A stretch of 64,000 nt of DNA from Nonomuraea basaltis (GCF_005893125.1 NZ_VCJS01000026.1:28610-92609), one strand, 5' to 3'. Positions 49,391 to 59,495 are shown, counted from the stretch's first letter. Made by a program: numbers and translations. The notes: generated by a model not told the origin, from the sequence alone.

Positions 49391-52072
49391 TCATCGCGCC
49401 CACGCCGCAGTGAACTCGTAGCGACCCGACCGCACCCGGCAGACCAGGGCCGAGCCGGTCATGCCGATGACCTCGGCCGGCGGGGCGCCGGACTCGCGTA
49501 CCGAAGAGGGGTCGGTCGTGGGCACGTGGACGGTGGCGACGGCGCCGGGTGGGATGCGCACCTCCAACCTGAGCTCGTCGCCGTCCAGCTCCCACCGGCT
49601 GCTCAACCGCCCCAGCGGCGTGTCGTACGAGGCGGCCGCCCATGTCAGCGTCCCGCCGGGCAGCGGCCGGACGAGCGGCCGCCGGAACCCGGCCGAGTCC
49701 TCCTCCTGCCCGATCCCGGCCACCCCGCTGTACAGCCACGCCCCGACCGAGCCCAGCGCGTAGTGGTTGAACGAGTTCATCGCGACCGGCCCGAAGCCGG
49801 ACTCCTCCGTCCAGCCGTCCCACCGCTCCCAGATCGTGGTCGCGCCCCGCTTGATCGAGTACCCCCAGGACGGGTACCGGTCGTCGTGCAGCAGGGCGTA
49901 GGCCAGGTCGTGGCGCCCGTGCGCGGACAGCACGGGGCCGAGCAGCCCCACCCCGGCGAAGCCGGTGGTCAGGCGGCGGCCGCGGCGTTCCAGGTCGGAC
50001 ACCAGGTGGCCGACGGCGGCGGGGACGAGGCCGGCGGGCACCAGGTCGTGGGCGAGCGCCAGCAGGTAGCCGGTCTGCGTGTCGCCGGTGATCCGCCCAT
50101 CCGGTGACACGAACTCCCTGGCGAACGCCTCCCCGATCCGCGCCCGCAGGCCCGCGTACCGTTCGGAGACGGCCCGGTCGCCCAGCACGGCGGCGGCCTC
50201 CGCGGTCAGGGCGGCGCTCAGCGCGAAGAACGCGGTGGCCAGCACGTCCCTGGAGGTTCGCGCGCCGGCCTGCAGCCAGTCGCCGTAGTGGCTGCCGACC
50301 CGGTCGCGCCAGATCAGGCCGGGGTTGTGGCGTTCGACGTGGTCCACCCACCGCCGCATGCCGGGCAGGCTGTCGCGCAGCACCCGCTCGTCCCCGTAGA
50401 CCCGGTACAGGTGCCACGGCACGATCGTCGCGGCGTCGCCCCAGCCGGGCGTGCCGTGGCGCTCCGTCATCACGTGCGGCACCACGTCCGGCACCGCCCC
50501 CTCCGCGGTCTGCGCGCAGCGCAGGTCGGCCAGCCAGCCGGTGAAGAACGCCGCCACGTCGGCGTTGTAGCAGGCGGTGGGCAGGAACACCTGGGCGTCC
50601 GCGGTCCAGCCCAGCCGCTCGTCGCGCTGCGGGCAGTCGGTCGGCACGGAGACGAAGTTGCCCCGCTGGCTCCACCGGATGTTGCTCGCCAGTTGCCGCA
50701 CCATGGCGTCGGAGCAGGAGAACTCGCCCGCCACCGGCGTGTCCGAGTGCAGCACCCGCCCGACGACGTCGAGGTCGCCGGTGTGGCCGGTGATCTCGAC
50801 GTAGCGGAAGCCGTGGACGGTGAAGCGCGGCTCGAACGTCTCGACGGGCCGCCCGGCGGCGACATAGTGGTCGGTGGCCTCGGCGGAGCGCAGGTTGGCC
50901 GTGTAGAGGCGGCCGTCGTCGAGCGCCTCACCGTGGCGGAGCGTGACACGGGCGCCCTCCCGGGCGCCGCGGATCGTCAGGCGCACCCGGCCGGCGATGT
51001 TCTGCCCGAGATCGACGATGGTCGCGCCGTCGCCGGCGGGCCGCACGGCGACCGGTACGAGGTCCTCCGTGACGCGTACGGGCTCGGCGGGGGAGGGGAC
51101 GAGGACGCCGGTGCCGGTGTCCACGATGCGGGCGGGCGCCCAGGAGGAGTCGTCGAAGCCGGGCCGGTCCCAGCCGTCGTGTTCGAGGCGGGCGTCGTAC
51201 CACTCGCCCATGAGCAGGTCGGCGTGGCGGAGCGGGCCCGTGGTCTCCCGCCAGCGCGCGTCGGTGCCGGCGACCGTGCGGGAGCCGTCCTCGTGGTCGG
51301 CCACGATCTGGACCAGGAGCTGCGGGTGCCTGCCGTAGTGTTGCGCCTGCCGGCGGCCGTCCCAGCCCAGGCTGCCCGACCACCAGCCGTCCGCGAGCAC
51401 CGCCCCCACGCAGACCGGCCCCTCGCCGACGAGGTCCGTCACGTCGTGCACCTGGTACGGCACGCGGTGCCGGTAGTCGGTCCAGCCCGGGGTCAGCTCG
51501 CCGTCGCCGACCCGGGCGCCGTTGACGCGCAGTTCGTACAGGCCGCGCGCGGTGCACGCGATGCGGACCGCGGTGGCCGGGGGCAGGTCCAGCTCGCGCC
51601 GGAAATAGCGGGGCGGCGGCAGGTGCGCGGTGCGGGCGCTGCGCGGCTCGCGGTCGTCGGTGGGCGGCTCGAACGGCGGCTCGGTCTCCGGGTCGTGGCC
51701 GATCCATGCCGCCCGCCACTCGTCGGCGTGCAGCACCCCGGTGCCGAACCACGACTCGGCCGCGGCGCCGCCGGGACGTACCTCGACCTGCCAGCGGTAG
51801 CGCGCGAACGATGCCAGCGGCCCGCCCCCGTAGTCGGCGCTGACGTCCTGGCCGTCGATCCAGCCGCTGTCCGAGGCCAGGACGCCGCCGGGCCCGTGGA
51901 CGCGGACCCGGTAGCCGGACTGGGCGTCGCCGCGCCGGTCCGAGGCCAGGCGCCAGCTCAGCCTGGGCACGGGCGTGCCGATCCCGCTGGGCGTGGAGCG
52001 GTGCTCGCAGCGCAGGTCGTACGGGCGCAGCCTCGTGGAGGCGGGCGCGGCCGGCAGAGACCATCCGGACAT
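49391..52072 (-). CDS. GH78 alpha-L-rhamnosidase (second copy)
   Basis: An 893-residue GH78 enzyme with the same order of domains as the 848-residue paralogue: VPRLSWRLASDRRGDAQSGY, WRAAWIGHDPET, then the catalytic barrel with TDCPQRDERLGWTADAQVF and a C-terminal beta-sandwich. The two proteins are clearly divergent in sequence, suggesting different linkages or chain positions. ATG 52072 is chosen for AGGGAGAG upstream and the normal N-terminus; nine further codons upstream lie in the promoter. No signal peptide. It is divergent from the GH127 gene, with a promoter and inverted repeat between them. Confidence 0.92.
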   Translation of the reverse strand: MSGWSLPAAPASTRLRPYDLRCEHRSTPSGIGTPVPRLSWRLASDRRGDAQSGYRVRVHGPGGVLASDSGWIDGQDVSADYGGGPLASFARYRWQVEVRPGGAAAESWFGTGVLHADEWRAAWIGHDPETEPPFEPPTDDREPRSARTAHLPPPRYFRRELDLPPATAVRIACTARGLYELRVNGARVGDGELTPGWTDYRHRVPYQVHDVTDLVGEGPVCVGAVLADGWWSGSLGWDGRRQAQHYGRHPQLLVQIVADHEDGSRTVAGTDARWRETTGPLRHADLLMGEWYDARLEHDGWDRPGFDDSSWAPARIVDTGTGVLVPSPAEPVRVTEDLVPVAVRPAGDGATIVDLGQNIAGRVRLTIRGAREGARVTLRHGEALDDGRLYTANLRSAEATDHYVAAGRPVETFEPRFTVHGFRYVEITGHTGDLDVVGRVLHSDTPVAGEFSCSDAMVRQLASNIRWSQRGNFVSVPTDCPQRDERLGWTADAQVFLPTACYNADVAAFFTGWLADLRCAQTAEGAVPDVVPHVMTERHGTPGWGDAATIVPWHLYRVYGDERVLRDSLPGMRRWVDHVERHNPGLIWRDRVGSHYGDWLQAGARTSRDVLATAFFALSAALTAEAAAVLGDRAVSERYAGLRARIGEAFAREFVSPDGRITGDTQTGYLLALAHDLVPAGLVPAAVGHLVSDLERRGRRLTTGFAGVGLLGPVLSAHGRHDLAYALLHDDRYPSWGYSIKRGATTIWERWDGWTEESGFGPVAMNSFNHYALGSVGAWLYSGVAGIGQEEDSAGFRRPLVRPLPGGTLTWAAASYDTPLGRLSSRWELDGDELRLEVRIPPGAVATVHVPTTDPSSVRESGAPPAEVIGMTGSALVCRVRSGRYEFTAAWAR

Positions 52073-52098
52073 GGCTCTCCCTTCAAGACACATGGGCA

Positions 52099-52128
52099 TA
52101 TATATTCATATCTTGTTGGATATGTAAA
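52099..52128 (-). promoter_or_regulatory. Divergent promoter with inverted repeat between GH78 and GH127
   Basis: On the minus strand TTTACA (52123-52128) and TATATA (52099-52104) are spaced 18 bp. A perfect repeat CATATC-6 nt-GATATG (52107-52124) fills the spacer and touches the -35 box, a good repressor site for both divergent genes. The region is strikingly AT-rich. Confidence 0.6.
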
Positions 52129-52147
52129 GGTGAGAGAGGATGGCGGC

Positions 52148-54052
52148 ATGAGCGACGAGCGGTTCTCCTCGGTGGTGGCGCCGCGCCCCGGCGCCGCGGT
52201 GGCCCTGCGCCCCGTGACGCGCGGGCGGGTGCGCGGCGGTTTCTGGGGCGCGCGGCAGCGCGTGAACCGCGAGGTGACGATCCCGCTGGGCGGCGAGCGG
52301 GTACGCGACTCCGGCGCCTTCGGCAACCTCAGACTGGCCGCCCGCGGCGCGAGACGAGAAGAGCCCGGAAAGGAGCACAGGGGCAAGGTCTTCGCCGACT
52401 CCGACGTCTACAAGTGGCTGGAGGCCGTGGCCTGGGAGCGCGGCCGGGCCGAGGACGACGACCTCGCCAGGGCGTACAAGGAGGCGGCGGAGCTGGTCGT
52501 GGCCGCCCAGTGCGCCGACGGCTACCTCCACACGCACACCCAGCTCACCGGCCGCCGGCGCTACTCCGATCTGGCCTCCAGCCACGAGCTCTACTGCGCC
52601 GGGCACCTCATGCAGGCCGCGGTCGCCGGCCGGCGCGCAACCGGCGACCACACGCTGCTGGAGGTCGCCACCCGGTTCGCCGACCACCTCGTCAAGGCGC
52701 TGCCCCCGGAAGCGCTGGACGGGCACCCGGAGGTCGAGATGGGCCTGGCCGAGCTGCACCGGGAGACCGGCGGCCGCCCGTACCTGGACCTCGCCGCCCG
52801 CTTCGTCGCCGTCCGCGGGCACGCGCTCATCCCGCTCAAGGGCCACCACGGCCCCGGCTACCGCCAGGACCGGGTGCCGGTCAGGGAGGCCACGACGGTC
52901 GAGGGGCACGCGGTGCGCGCGATGTATCTCGCCGCCGGGGCGACCGACGTCGCCGTCGAGACGTCCGACCTCGACCTGCTCGCCGCGCTGGAGCGGCAGT
53001 GGCGCGACATGGTGGCCACGAAGACGTACCTCACCGGCGGCCTGGGCTCCAACTGGTACGGCGAGGCGTTCGGCGGCCACCACGAGCTGGCGCCCGACAC
53101 GGCGTACTGCGAGACCTGCGCGGCCATCGGCAGCGTCCAGTGGTCGTGGCGGATGCTGCTGGCCACCGGCCAGGCCGCGTACGCCGACCTGATGGAGCGC
53201 ACCCTCTACAACGCCGTGCTGTCCGGCATCTCCCTCGGCGGCGACCGCTTCTTCTACGTCAACGCGCTACGCGTGCGCGCCGGCGCCGATCGCGACGACC
53301 TGCGCGCCCCCGCCCGCGGCCGGCAGGACTGGTACGGCACCGCCTGCTGCCCGCCCAACGTCATGCGCCTGCTGTCCTCCCTCGACCACTACCTGGCCAC
53401 CCAGGACGGCGACGGCGTCCAGCTGCACCTGTACGCGCCCGGCACGGTCCGGGCGGGCTCCGTGCTGCTGGAGGTGGAGACCGGCTACCCGTGGACCGGC
53501 CGCGTCGAGGTGGTGGTCAGGCAGGCCCCGGACCGGCCGTGGACGCTGTCGGCCCGGATCCCCGCCTGGGCGGACCCGGCCGGCGTGGACGGCCGTCCCG
53601 CCGAGCCGGGCGCCTACCACCGCATCCGCAGAACGTGGCGGGCCGGCGACCGGGTCGTGATCGACCTCGGGATCCGCCCCCGGCTGACGGCCGCCGTGCC
53701 CAGGCTGGACGTGGCCCGCGGCCAGGTCGCCGTCGAGCGCGGCCCCCTCGTGTACTGCCTGGAGCAGGCCGACCACCCCGGCGTGATCGTCGACGACCTG
53801 TGCGTGGCGGGGCCCGGCCTCGCCGACGGGACGGCCGTGGCCGGGCTGCCCGCCGACGTGGTGCCGGTCATCGCACGCGGCCGGGTCCACGTGCACCGCG
53901 AGTACGACGGCGGCTTCCCCTACCGCACCGCCGCCGCACCCCCGGAGCCCGAGCACGCGGGCCCGGCCGAGCTCACCTTCGTCCCGTACTACGCGTGGGC
54001 CAACCGGGGCGCCGGGCCGATGACCGTCTGGGCGCCCATGCACCCGCGCTGA
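52148..54052 (+). CDS. GH127 beta-L-arabinofuranosidase
   Basis: A 634-residue enzyme of the HypBA1 family that releases beta-L-arabinofuranose. The zinc/catalytic residues are in place: E322 and C324 in YCETCAAIGS, and C400/C401 in TACCPPNVMRL, matching Glu338, Cys340, Cys417 and Cys418 of HypBA1, with a cysteine as nucleophile. Other family segments are VFADSDVYKWLEAVAW and DGYLHTHTQL. No signal peptide. ATG 52148 follows GAGAGAGGATGG; a second ATG three codons upstream exists. Beta-L-arabinofuranose occurs in RG-II and hydroxyproline-rich plant glycoproteins. The open frame upstream is antisense to the GH78 gene. Confidence 0.93.
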   Translation: MSDERFSSVVAPRPGAAVALRPVTRGRVRGGFWGARQRVNREVTIPLGGERVRDSGAFGNLRLAARGARREEPGKEHRGKVFADSDVYKWLEAVAWERGRAEDDDLARAYKEAAELVVAAQCADGYLHTHTQLTGRRRYSDLASSHELYCAGHLMQAAVAGRRATGDHTLLEVATRFADHLVKALPPEALDGHPEVEMGLAELHRETGGRPYLDLAARFVAVRGHALIPLKGHHGPGYRQDRVPVREATTVEGHAVRAMYLAAGATDVAVETSDLDLLAALERQWRDMVATKTYLTGGLGSNWYGEAFGGHHELAPDTAYCETCAAIGSVQWSWRMLLATGQAAYADLMERTLYNAVLSGISLGGDRFFYVNALRVRAGADRDDLRAPARGRQDWYGTACCPPNVMRLLSSLDHYLATQDGDGVQLHLYAPGTVRAGSVLLEVETGYPWTGRVEVVVRQAPDRPWTLSARIPAWADPAGVDGRPAEPGAYHRIRRTWRAGDRVVIDLGIRPRLTAAVPRLDVARGQVAVERGPLVYCLEQADHPGVIVDDLCVAGPGLADGTAVAGLPADVVPVIARGRVHVHREYDGGFPYRTAAAPPEPEHAGPAELTFVPYYAWANRGAGPMTVWAPMHPR

Positions 54053-54055
54053 TCT

Positions 54056-54103
54056 CCGGGCGCGCCCGGCTCGACCGCAGCCGTCGCCGGGCGCGCCCGG
54101 TTT
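54056..54103 (+). terminator. Paired 14-bp palindromes after GH127
   Basis: CCGGGCGCGCCCGG occurs twice, at 54056-54069 and 54087-54100, the second followed by TTT. Because each copy is its own reverse complement, the two can pair as a 14-bp stem with a 17-nt loop, a likely terminator. Confidence 0.65.
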
Positions 54104-54272
54104 CACGGCCGGTGGCACGGGGCACGGATCCCACCGCGCGGACCGCCGGCGGAGCCCGCATGATGGAGTGGAGCCCCAAGATGTAAGGAGCGCAAGCAAG
54201 GACGGCCCCGGTGCAAGCGGCGGACGGCCGGATGTGATGATGTCCCCAACGCTCGACCGGGAGGAAACGATC

Positions 54273-54923
54273 GTGGGGTCTCTCGCGGGCAGCGTGCTGC
54301 CCCCGGATGACATCGTCGTCTCGGCCCTGCGGGCGGGCGATGAGGCGATGTTCGCGACGTTGCTCGACACCTGGTCGCGAGGGATGCTGCGGGTGGCCAG
54401 ATCGTACGTCTCCACCGACGACTCGGCGGAAGAGGTGGTGCAGGACACCTGGCTGGCGGTGATCGGCGCGATCGACGGCTTCGAGGGCCGCTCGTCGGTC
54501 AAGACCTGGATCTACCGCATCCTCGTCAACACGGCCAAGAAGCGCAGCGTGCGCGAGAGCCGTACACTGCCGTGGAGCGCCCTGGAACAGGACGCCGGCC
54601 CCACCGTCGACCCCTCGCGGTTCCACGGTGTGGACGCCGCCCTGCCGGGAAGCTGGAAGGAGTCACCCGCGGCCTGGCCGACGCCGGAGAACCAGGCGCT
54701 CGCCGCGGAGGTTCGCGGCCTGATCGGTGAAGCCCTGGCCGGGCTCCCGCCGCGGCAGCGAATCGTGATCACACTGCGTGACGTGGAGGGATGTACCTCC
54801 GAGGAGGTCTGCGAGATCCTGGAGATCTCCGCCGCCAACCAGCGGGTCCTGCTGCACCGCGCCAGGGCGGCGGTCCGCGGGCGGCTGGAGGGCTACTTCC
54901 AGTCGGTCAAGCAGTCAGAATAG
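54273..54923 (+). CDS. ECF-type RNA polymerase sigma factor
   Basis: A sigma-70 family protein of about 216 residues. Region 2: LRAGDEAMFATLLDTWSRGM, YVSTDDSAEEVVQDTWLAVI, RSSVKTWIYRILVNTAKKR. Region 4: LAGLPPRQRIVITLRDVEGC, SEEVCEILEISAANQRVLLH. GTG 54273 is chosen because GGAGG lies 8 nt upstream; the frame is open to a GTG at 54168 (251 residues). An anti-sigma gene follows after 41 bp, so it is likely held inactive until a signal arrives. The ergothioneine operon starts about 350 bp downstream and is a candidate target, linking the pair to redox stress. Confidence 0.88.
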   Translation: MGSLAGSVLPPDDIVVSALRAGDEAMFATLLDTWSRGMLRVARSYVSTDDSAEEVVQDTWLAVIGAIDGFEGRSSVKTWIYRILVNTAKKRSVRESRTLPWSALEQDAGPTVDPSRFHGVDAALPGSWKESPAAWPTPENQALAAEVRGLIGEALAGLPPRQRIVITLRDVEGCTSEEVCEILEISAANQRVLLHRARAAVRGRLEGYFQSVKQSE

Positions 54924-54964
54924 GCTGAACGGCTTATGTCACAGAGGGTAAGGCGGTCACCGTC

Positions 54965-55204
54965 GTGAAGCGGTTCACGTGCGACGAGCTGGCGGAACTC
55001 ATCACCGCCTACCTCGACGACGCCCTCGATGACCCCTCCCGCGCCGGGGTCGAGGCCCATCTGGCCTGCTGCGGCGACTGCGGAAACTACCTCCACCAGT
55101 TCCGCACGACCGTCCGGGCGCTCGGCGACCAGCCCCCGGAGAAGCTGTCGTCCGGCACGCGCGAGCGGCTGATGTCCGCCTTCAGAAATCACCGGCGTTC
55201 CTGA
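54965..55204 (+). CDS. Zinc-finger anti-sigma factor
   Basis: A 79-residue soluble zf-HC2 protein with GTG start. The ZAS zinc motif HxxxCxxC is present as HLACCGDC around residues 32-39, after TCDELAELITAYLDDALD, the usual sigma-binding helix. It has no transmembrane helix, so it is a cytoplasmic anti-sigma of the RsrA type rather than a membrane sensor; zinc loss through cysteine oxidation would release the sigma factor. It is co-transcribed with the upstream sigma gene. Confidence 0.85.
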   Translation: MKRFTCDELAELITAYLDDALDDPSRAGVEAHLACCGDCGNYLHQFRTTVRALGDQPPEKLSSGTRERLMSAFRNHRRS

Positions 55205-55212
55205 AATTTCCC

Positions 55213-55247
55213 TGTAACGCTCTCGTGGCTCGCGGGTCTATAGACCC
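55213..55247 (+). promoter_or_regulatory. ECF-like promoter and 14-bp palindrome before egtA
   Basis: TGTAAC (55213-55218) and GTCTAT (55236-55241) are spaced 17 bp, as in many ECF promoters. The -10 part lies in a perfect palindrome GGGTCTATAGACCC (55234-55247), 23 bp before the egtA start. It may be an operator as well as a promoter. Confidence 0.5.
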
Positions 55248-55270
55248 ATGCGCCACGCGAGGGGGAAACC

Positions 55271-56491
55271 ATGATCGGGCTGACCGCCGAGGGCACGCCC
55301 CTCAAGGACGCCTCGGAGGTGGCGGAGTTCGCCCGCCGGTGCTTCCGCGCCACCGACGAGAACCGGGTGGGCATCGAGCTGGAATTCCTGGTCTACGACC
55401 GGGCGAAGGCCACCCGGCACGTACCGCTTGACGAGGTCGAGCGGGCCCTGCCCGCGCTGCCCGGCGGGAGCCGGGTGACCTTCGAACCGGGCGGTCAGCT
55501 GGAGCTCTCCGGCCCCGCGGGCCCGCTGACCGGCGCGATCGACGGCCTCGCCGCCGACGTGGCCGTCGCCCGCCGCGCCCTCGCGGACGCCGGCCTGGCG
55601 CTGGCGGGCGTGGGATTGGATCCGCTGCGGCCCGCCCGGCGGCAGCTCCGCCTGCCGAGGTACGAGGCGATGGCGGAGTTCCTGGGCGTGCCGTACGGGC
55701 CGCTGATGATGTGCTCGACGGCGTCGATCCAGGTCAACCTGGACCTGGGGGAGCGGCCGGAGGAGCGGTGGGACCGGGCGCACCTGCTGGGCCCCGTCCT
55801 GACCGCGGCCTTCGCCAACTCCCCGCTCAGCGGCGGCCGCCCGTGCGGCTGGATGTCCGGCCGCCAGGCCGTGTGGGAGCACCTCGACCCCACCAGGACG
55901 GCTCCCGTCCGCGCGTCCGGCGACCCGGCGGCCGACTGGGCGGACTACCTGCTCGACGCCCGTCTCATGCTGGTACGGGAGGGCGAGGACGGCTGCCGGC
56001 CGGTTCGCGACGGATCGACCTTCCGCGACCGGCTGGTGGCGGGCGAGCGTCCGCTCACCCTGGAGGACCTGGCGTACCACGCCACGACGGTGTTCCCCCC
56101 GGTGCGGCCGCGGGGCTGGCTGGAGATCCGCTACCTCGACGCCCAGCACCCGGCGAGCTGGCCGGTGTGCGTGGCCGTGACCTGCGCCCTCGTCACCGAC
56201 GACCGGGCCGCCGACGCCGCGCTGGCCGCCGCGGAGCCGTACGGGGAGCTGTGGCGGCAGGCCGCCCGGTGCGGGCTGTCCGACCCGCGGCTCGCCCGCG
56301 CCGCCGACGTCTGCTTCCGCGCCGCGATCGAGGCGCTGCCCCGCCTGGGCGCGACCCCCGGCCTGGTCGGCGAGGTGGCCGCCTTCGCCGACCGGCACGT
56401 GACGCCCGGCCGCTCCCCCGCGGCCGACCTGATGGATCTGGCGAGAGGACCGGGGCGGCGCCTGTCGGCCTGGCTGGAGGGACACATATGA
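55271..56491 (+). CDS. egtA: Glutamate-cysteine ligase EgtA (ergothioneine pathway)
   Basis: EgtA makes gamma-glutamylcysteine, the sulfur donor for ergothioneine. The 406-residue protein has the glutamate-cysteine ligase type 2 pattern: NRVGIELEFLVYDRA, VTFEPGGQLELSG, CSTASIQVNLDLG and GWLEIRYLDAQ. The ATG follows GAGGGGGAAACC. It overlaps egtB by 4 bp (ATGA). It is the first gene of egtABCDE. Length and motifs are normal. Confidence 0.92.
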   Translation: MIGLTAEGTPLKDASEVAEFARRCFRATDENRVGIELEFLVYDRAKATRHVPLDEVERALPALPGGSRVTFEPGGQLELSGPAGPLTGAIDGLAADVAVARRALADAGLALAGVGLDPLRPARRQLRLPRYEAMAEFLGVPYGPLMMCSTASIQVNLDLGERPEERWDRAHLLGPVLTAAFANSPLSGGRPCGWMSGRQAVWEHLDPTRTAPVRASGDPAADWADYLLDARLMLVREGEDGCRPVRDGSTFRDRLVAGERPLTLEDLAYHATTVFPPVRPRGWLEIRYLDAQHPASWPVCVAVTCALVTDDRAADAALAAAEPYGELWRQAARCGLSDPRLARAADVCFRAAIEALPRLGATPGLVGEVAAFADRHVTPGRSPAADLMDLARGPGRRLSAWLEGHI

Positions 56492-57783
56492 ACGACTTCA
56501 AGGAACGCATCGCGGCCGAGCTGCTCGCCGTGCGCGGCCGGTCGCTGGCCTACACGGAGGCGGACGACGACCTGCTGGTACGCCAGCACTCGCCGCTGAT
56601 GTCGCCGCTGGTGTGGGATCTCGCGCACGTCGGCAACTACGAGGAGCTGTGGGTGCTGCGGGAGGCCGGGGGCATCACGCCGCTCCGGCCCGAGATCGAC
56701 GACATCTACGACGCCTTCAAGACCCCGCGTAAGGACCGTCCCTCCCTGCCGTTCCTTCCTCCGGCCGAGGCCCGCCAGTACATCGACGGCGTACGCGGCC
56801 GCGTGCTCGACGTCCTGGACGCCATCGATCTGGAGGACCCCACCCCCCTGCACCGCGACGGCTTCGTCTTCGGCCTGGTGATCCAGCACGAGCACCAGCA
56901 CGACGAGACGATGCTCGCCACGCTCCAGCTGTCGAAACAGCCCGGCACGGTGCGCGACGGCGCCCTGCCGCCGGGCCGTCCGGCGGGCCCCGAGGAGGTG
57001 TACGTTCCCGCGGGTCCCTTCCTGATGGGCACCGACACGCTGCCCTGGGCCTACGACAACGAGCGCCCCGCCCACCGGGTCGACCTGCCCGCCTTCTGGA
57101 TCGACCGGCTCCCCGTCGGCAACGCCGCCTACGCCGCGTTCATCGAGGACGGCGGCTACCACGACCCGCGCTGGTGGACGCCCGAGGGCTGGCAGTGGCG
57201 GCAACGGACCGGCGTCTTCGCCCCGCTGTTCTGGGCCAAGGATGAGGGAACCTGGTGGCGCAGCCGCTTCGGCCGTACCGAGCCCGTGCCGATGGACGAA
57301 CCCGTCCAGCACGTGTCCTGGTACGAAGCCGACGCCTACGCCCGCTGGGCGGGCAAGCGGCTGCCCACCGAGGCCGAGTGGGAGAAGGCCTGCGGCTGGG
57401 ACGCCGCGGCAGGCCGGGCACGCAAGTACCCCTGGGGCGACCAGGACCCCACGCCCGACCTCGCCAACCTGGGCCATCGCGCGGCCAGGCCCGCGCCGCT
57501 CGGCGCCTACCCGGCCGGGGCGAGCCCGTACGGGGCCGAGCAGCTGGTCGGGGACGTGTGGGAGTGGACCGGCAGCTGGTTCGACGGCTACCCCGGCTTC
57601 CGCAGCTTCCCGTACCGGGAGTACAGCGAGGTCTTCTTCGGCCAGGACTACCGCGTGCTGCGCGGCGGCTCCTGGGCGGCCGACCCCGCCGCGGTCCGCA
57701 CCACGTTCAGGAACTGGGACTACCCGATCCGCCGGCAGATCTTCACCGGATTCCGCTGCGCCCGTACCGCGGAGCGGCACTAG
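56488..57783 (+). CDS. egtB: Ergothioneine sulfoxide synthase EgtB
   Basis: EgtB is the non-heme iron enzyme that joins gamma-glutamylcysteine to hercynine with O2. The 431-residue protein begins with a DinB-like four-helix domain that carries the iron histidines H47 (LAHVGNYE), H134 and H138 ([10 protein letters not shown]), the same spacing as the mycobacterial enzyme (51, 134, 138). The C-terminal half is a formylglycine-generating-enzyme-like domain ([31 protein letters not shown]). The ATG overlaps the egtA stop; the long open frame upstream is a shadow of egtA. The stop is immediately followed by egtC. Confidence 0.96.
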   Translation: MNDFKERIAAELLAVRGRSLAYTEADDDLLVRQHSPLMSPLVWDLAHVGNYEELWVLREAGGITPLRPEIDDIYDAFKTPRKDRPSLPFLPPAEARQYIDGVRGRVLDVLDAIDLEDPTPLHRDGFVFGLVIQHEHQHDETMLATLQLSKQPGTVRDGALPPGRPAGPEEVYVPAGPFLMGTDTLPWAYDNERPAHRVDLPAFWIDRLPVGNAAYAAFIEDGGYHDPRWWTPEGWQWRQRTGVFAPLFWAKDEGTWWRSRFGRTEPVPMDEPVQHVSWYEADAYARWAGKRLPTEAEWEKACGWDAAAGRARKYPWGDQDPTPDLANLGHRAARPAPLGAYPAGASPYGAEQLVGDVWEWTGSWFDGYPGFRSFPYREYSEVFFGQDYRVLRGGSWAADPAAVRTTFRNWDYPIRRQIFTGFRCARTAERH

Positions 57784-58491
57784 ATGTGCCGCCACGCGGC
57801 CTGGCTCGGCGCGCCCCGCCCCCTCGCCACGCTCATCCACGACCCCGAGCACGGCCTGCTCAAGCAGTCGTACGCCCCCAGGCGGCAGCGGCACGGCACG
57901 GTCAACGCCGACGGCTTCGGCATGGGCTGGTACGACCCCTCACTGGCCGATCCCGTCCGCTACCGCCGCTCGGTACCGATCTGGGCCGACGCCAACCTGC
58001 CCGCGCTCGCGCAGGTCGCCCGCTCGGGCTGCCTGCTGGCGGCCGTACGGTGCGCCACCACCGGCATGCCGGTCGAGGAGACCGCCACCGCGCCGTTCAC
58101 CGACGGGCCGTGGCTGCTCAGCCACAACGGCCGCGTCGCGCGGGACGCGGTCCGGGACCTCGCCGACGGCGCCGAGAGCGCCTGCGACTCCGCCTGGCTC
58201 GCCGCCGCCGCGTTCCAGCGGCTGCGCGCCGGGCTCGCGCTCGGCGAGGCCCTGGCCGAGGTCGTCGCCCACGCCGGGGCCAAGGACCCCGGCGCCCGCC
58301 TGAACCTGCTCGCCTGCGACGGCGCCTCGCTCGCCGCGACCGTCTGGGGCGACACCCTCTTCTGCCAGCGATCCCAGGACGGCGTGCTCGTGGCGAGCGA
58401 GCCGCTCGACGACCTGCCCGGCTGGCAGGCCGTGCCGGAGCGGAGCCTGCTGCTCGCCTCTCCCGATGGCGTACGCGTCCAGCCGTTGTGA
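57784..58491 (+). CDS. egtC: Gamma-glutamyl-hercynylcysteine sulfoxide hydrolase EgtC
   Basis: EgtC is a class II (Ntn) amidohydrolase that removes glutamate from the EgtB product. The 235-residue protein starts MCRHAAWLG, so Cys2 becomes the N-terminal nucleophile after Met removal. [12 protein letters not shown] and [12 protein letters not shown] are standard for the family, and [10 protein letters not shown] is the glutaminase-type strand. It starts directly after the egtB stop and ends 23 bp before egtD. Confidence 0.95.
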   Translation: MCRHAAWLGAPRPLATLIHDPEHGLLKQSYAPRRQRHGTVNADGFGMGWYDPSLADPVRYRRSVPIWADANLPALAQVARSGCLLAAVRCATTGMPVEETATAPFTDGPWLLSHNGRVARDAVRDLADGAESACDSAWLAAAAFQRLRAGLALGEALAEVVAHAGAKDPGARLNLLACDGASLAATVWGDTLFCQRSQDGVLVASEPLDDLPGWQAVPERSLLLASPDGVRVQPL

Positions 58492-58514
58492 CCCTTTCTT
58501 CCCAGGAGGCCCCT

Positions 58515-59495
58515 GTGCCCGTCAGCCAGTCGACTGTGCATCTGATCAACCATCTTGACCGTGACTACCTGCGCCTGGCCCTCGAACACGACGTCAGGGC
58601 CGGCTTGAGCTCGACGCCCAAGTGGCTGCCGCCGAAGTGGTTCTACGACGAGGTGGGCAGCGATCTGTTCTCGCAGATCACCCGGTTGCCCGAGTACTAC
58701 CCGACGCGGCGCGAGCTGGCCATCCTGCGGGCGCGGGCCGCCGGGCTCGCCGCGGCCAGCGGCGCCGACACACTGGTGGAGCTCGGGTCGGGGACCAGCG
58801 AGAAGACCGTACTGTTGCTCGACGCCCTCACGGCGGCGGGGACGCTGCGCGGCTACACGCCGGTCGACGTGGACGCGGTCACGCTGGCGGCCGCCGCGCA
58901 ACGAGTGGCCGGCCTCTATCCGGGCTTGGGCGTACGGGCCGTGTGCGCCGACTTCGAGCGGCATCTGGGCCTGCTGCCGCGGACGGGCAGGCGGATGGTG
59001 GCCTTCCTGGGCGGCACCATCGGCAACCTCGATCCGGACGCGCGGGCGGTGTTCATGAAGGAGCTGCGCGACACCCTCCGCCCGGGGGACACGTTCCTGC
59101 TCGGGGCCGACCTGGTGAAGGACCGGGAGCGGCTGGTGGCCGCCTACGACGACGCGGCCGGGGTGACGGCGGCCTTCAACCGCAACGTGCTGCACGTGAT
59201 CAACCGGGAGCTGGACGCCGACTTCGAGCCGGACGCCTTCGAGCACGTGGCGCTGTACGACGAGCGCAACGACTGGATCGAGATGCGGCTGCGGGCGTCC
59301 AGGGCCATGCGGGTACGGGTCGGCGGGCTGGGCCTGACCGTGGAGTTCGCGGACGGGGAGGAGATGCGTACCGAGATCAGCGCCAAGTTCCGGCCGGACG
59401 GGCTGCGGGGCGAGCTGGCCGCCGCGGGCTTCGCGGTGCGCCACTGGCACACCGACCCGTCCGGCGACTTCGCCCTCCTCCTGGCCGAGGCGTGA
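58515..59495 (+). CDS. egtD: L-histidine N-alpha-methyltransferase EgtD
   Basis: EgtD trimethylates histidine to hercynine with SAM. The 326-residue protein carries [32 protein letters not shown] and the SAM motif [23 protein letters not shown] and [14 protein letters not shown] are family signatures for histidine binding. The GTG at 58515 is five bases after AGGAGG; a GTG nine codons upstream overlaps egtC and is less likely. The frame upstream of this is a shadow of egtB and egtC. Confidence 0.95.
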   Translation: MPVSQSTVHLINHLDRDYLRLALEHDVRAGLSSTPKWLPPKWFYDEVGSDLFSQITRLPEYYPTRRELAILRARAAGLAAASGADTLVELGSGTSEKTVLLLDALTAAGTLRGYTPVDVDAVTLAAAAQRVAGLYPGLGVRAVCADFERHLGLLPRTGRRMVAFLGGTIGNLDPDARAVFMKELRDTLRPGDTFLLGADLVKDRERLVAAYDDAAGVTAAFNRNVLHVINRELDADFEPDAFEHVALYDERNDWIEMRLRASRAMRVRVGGLGLTVEFADGEEMRTEISAKFRPDGLRGELAAAGFAVRHWHTDPSGDFALLLAEA

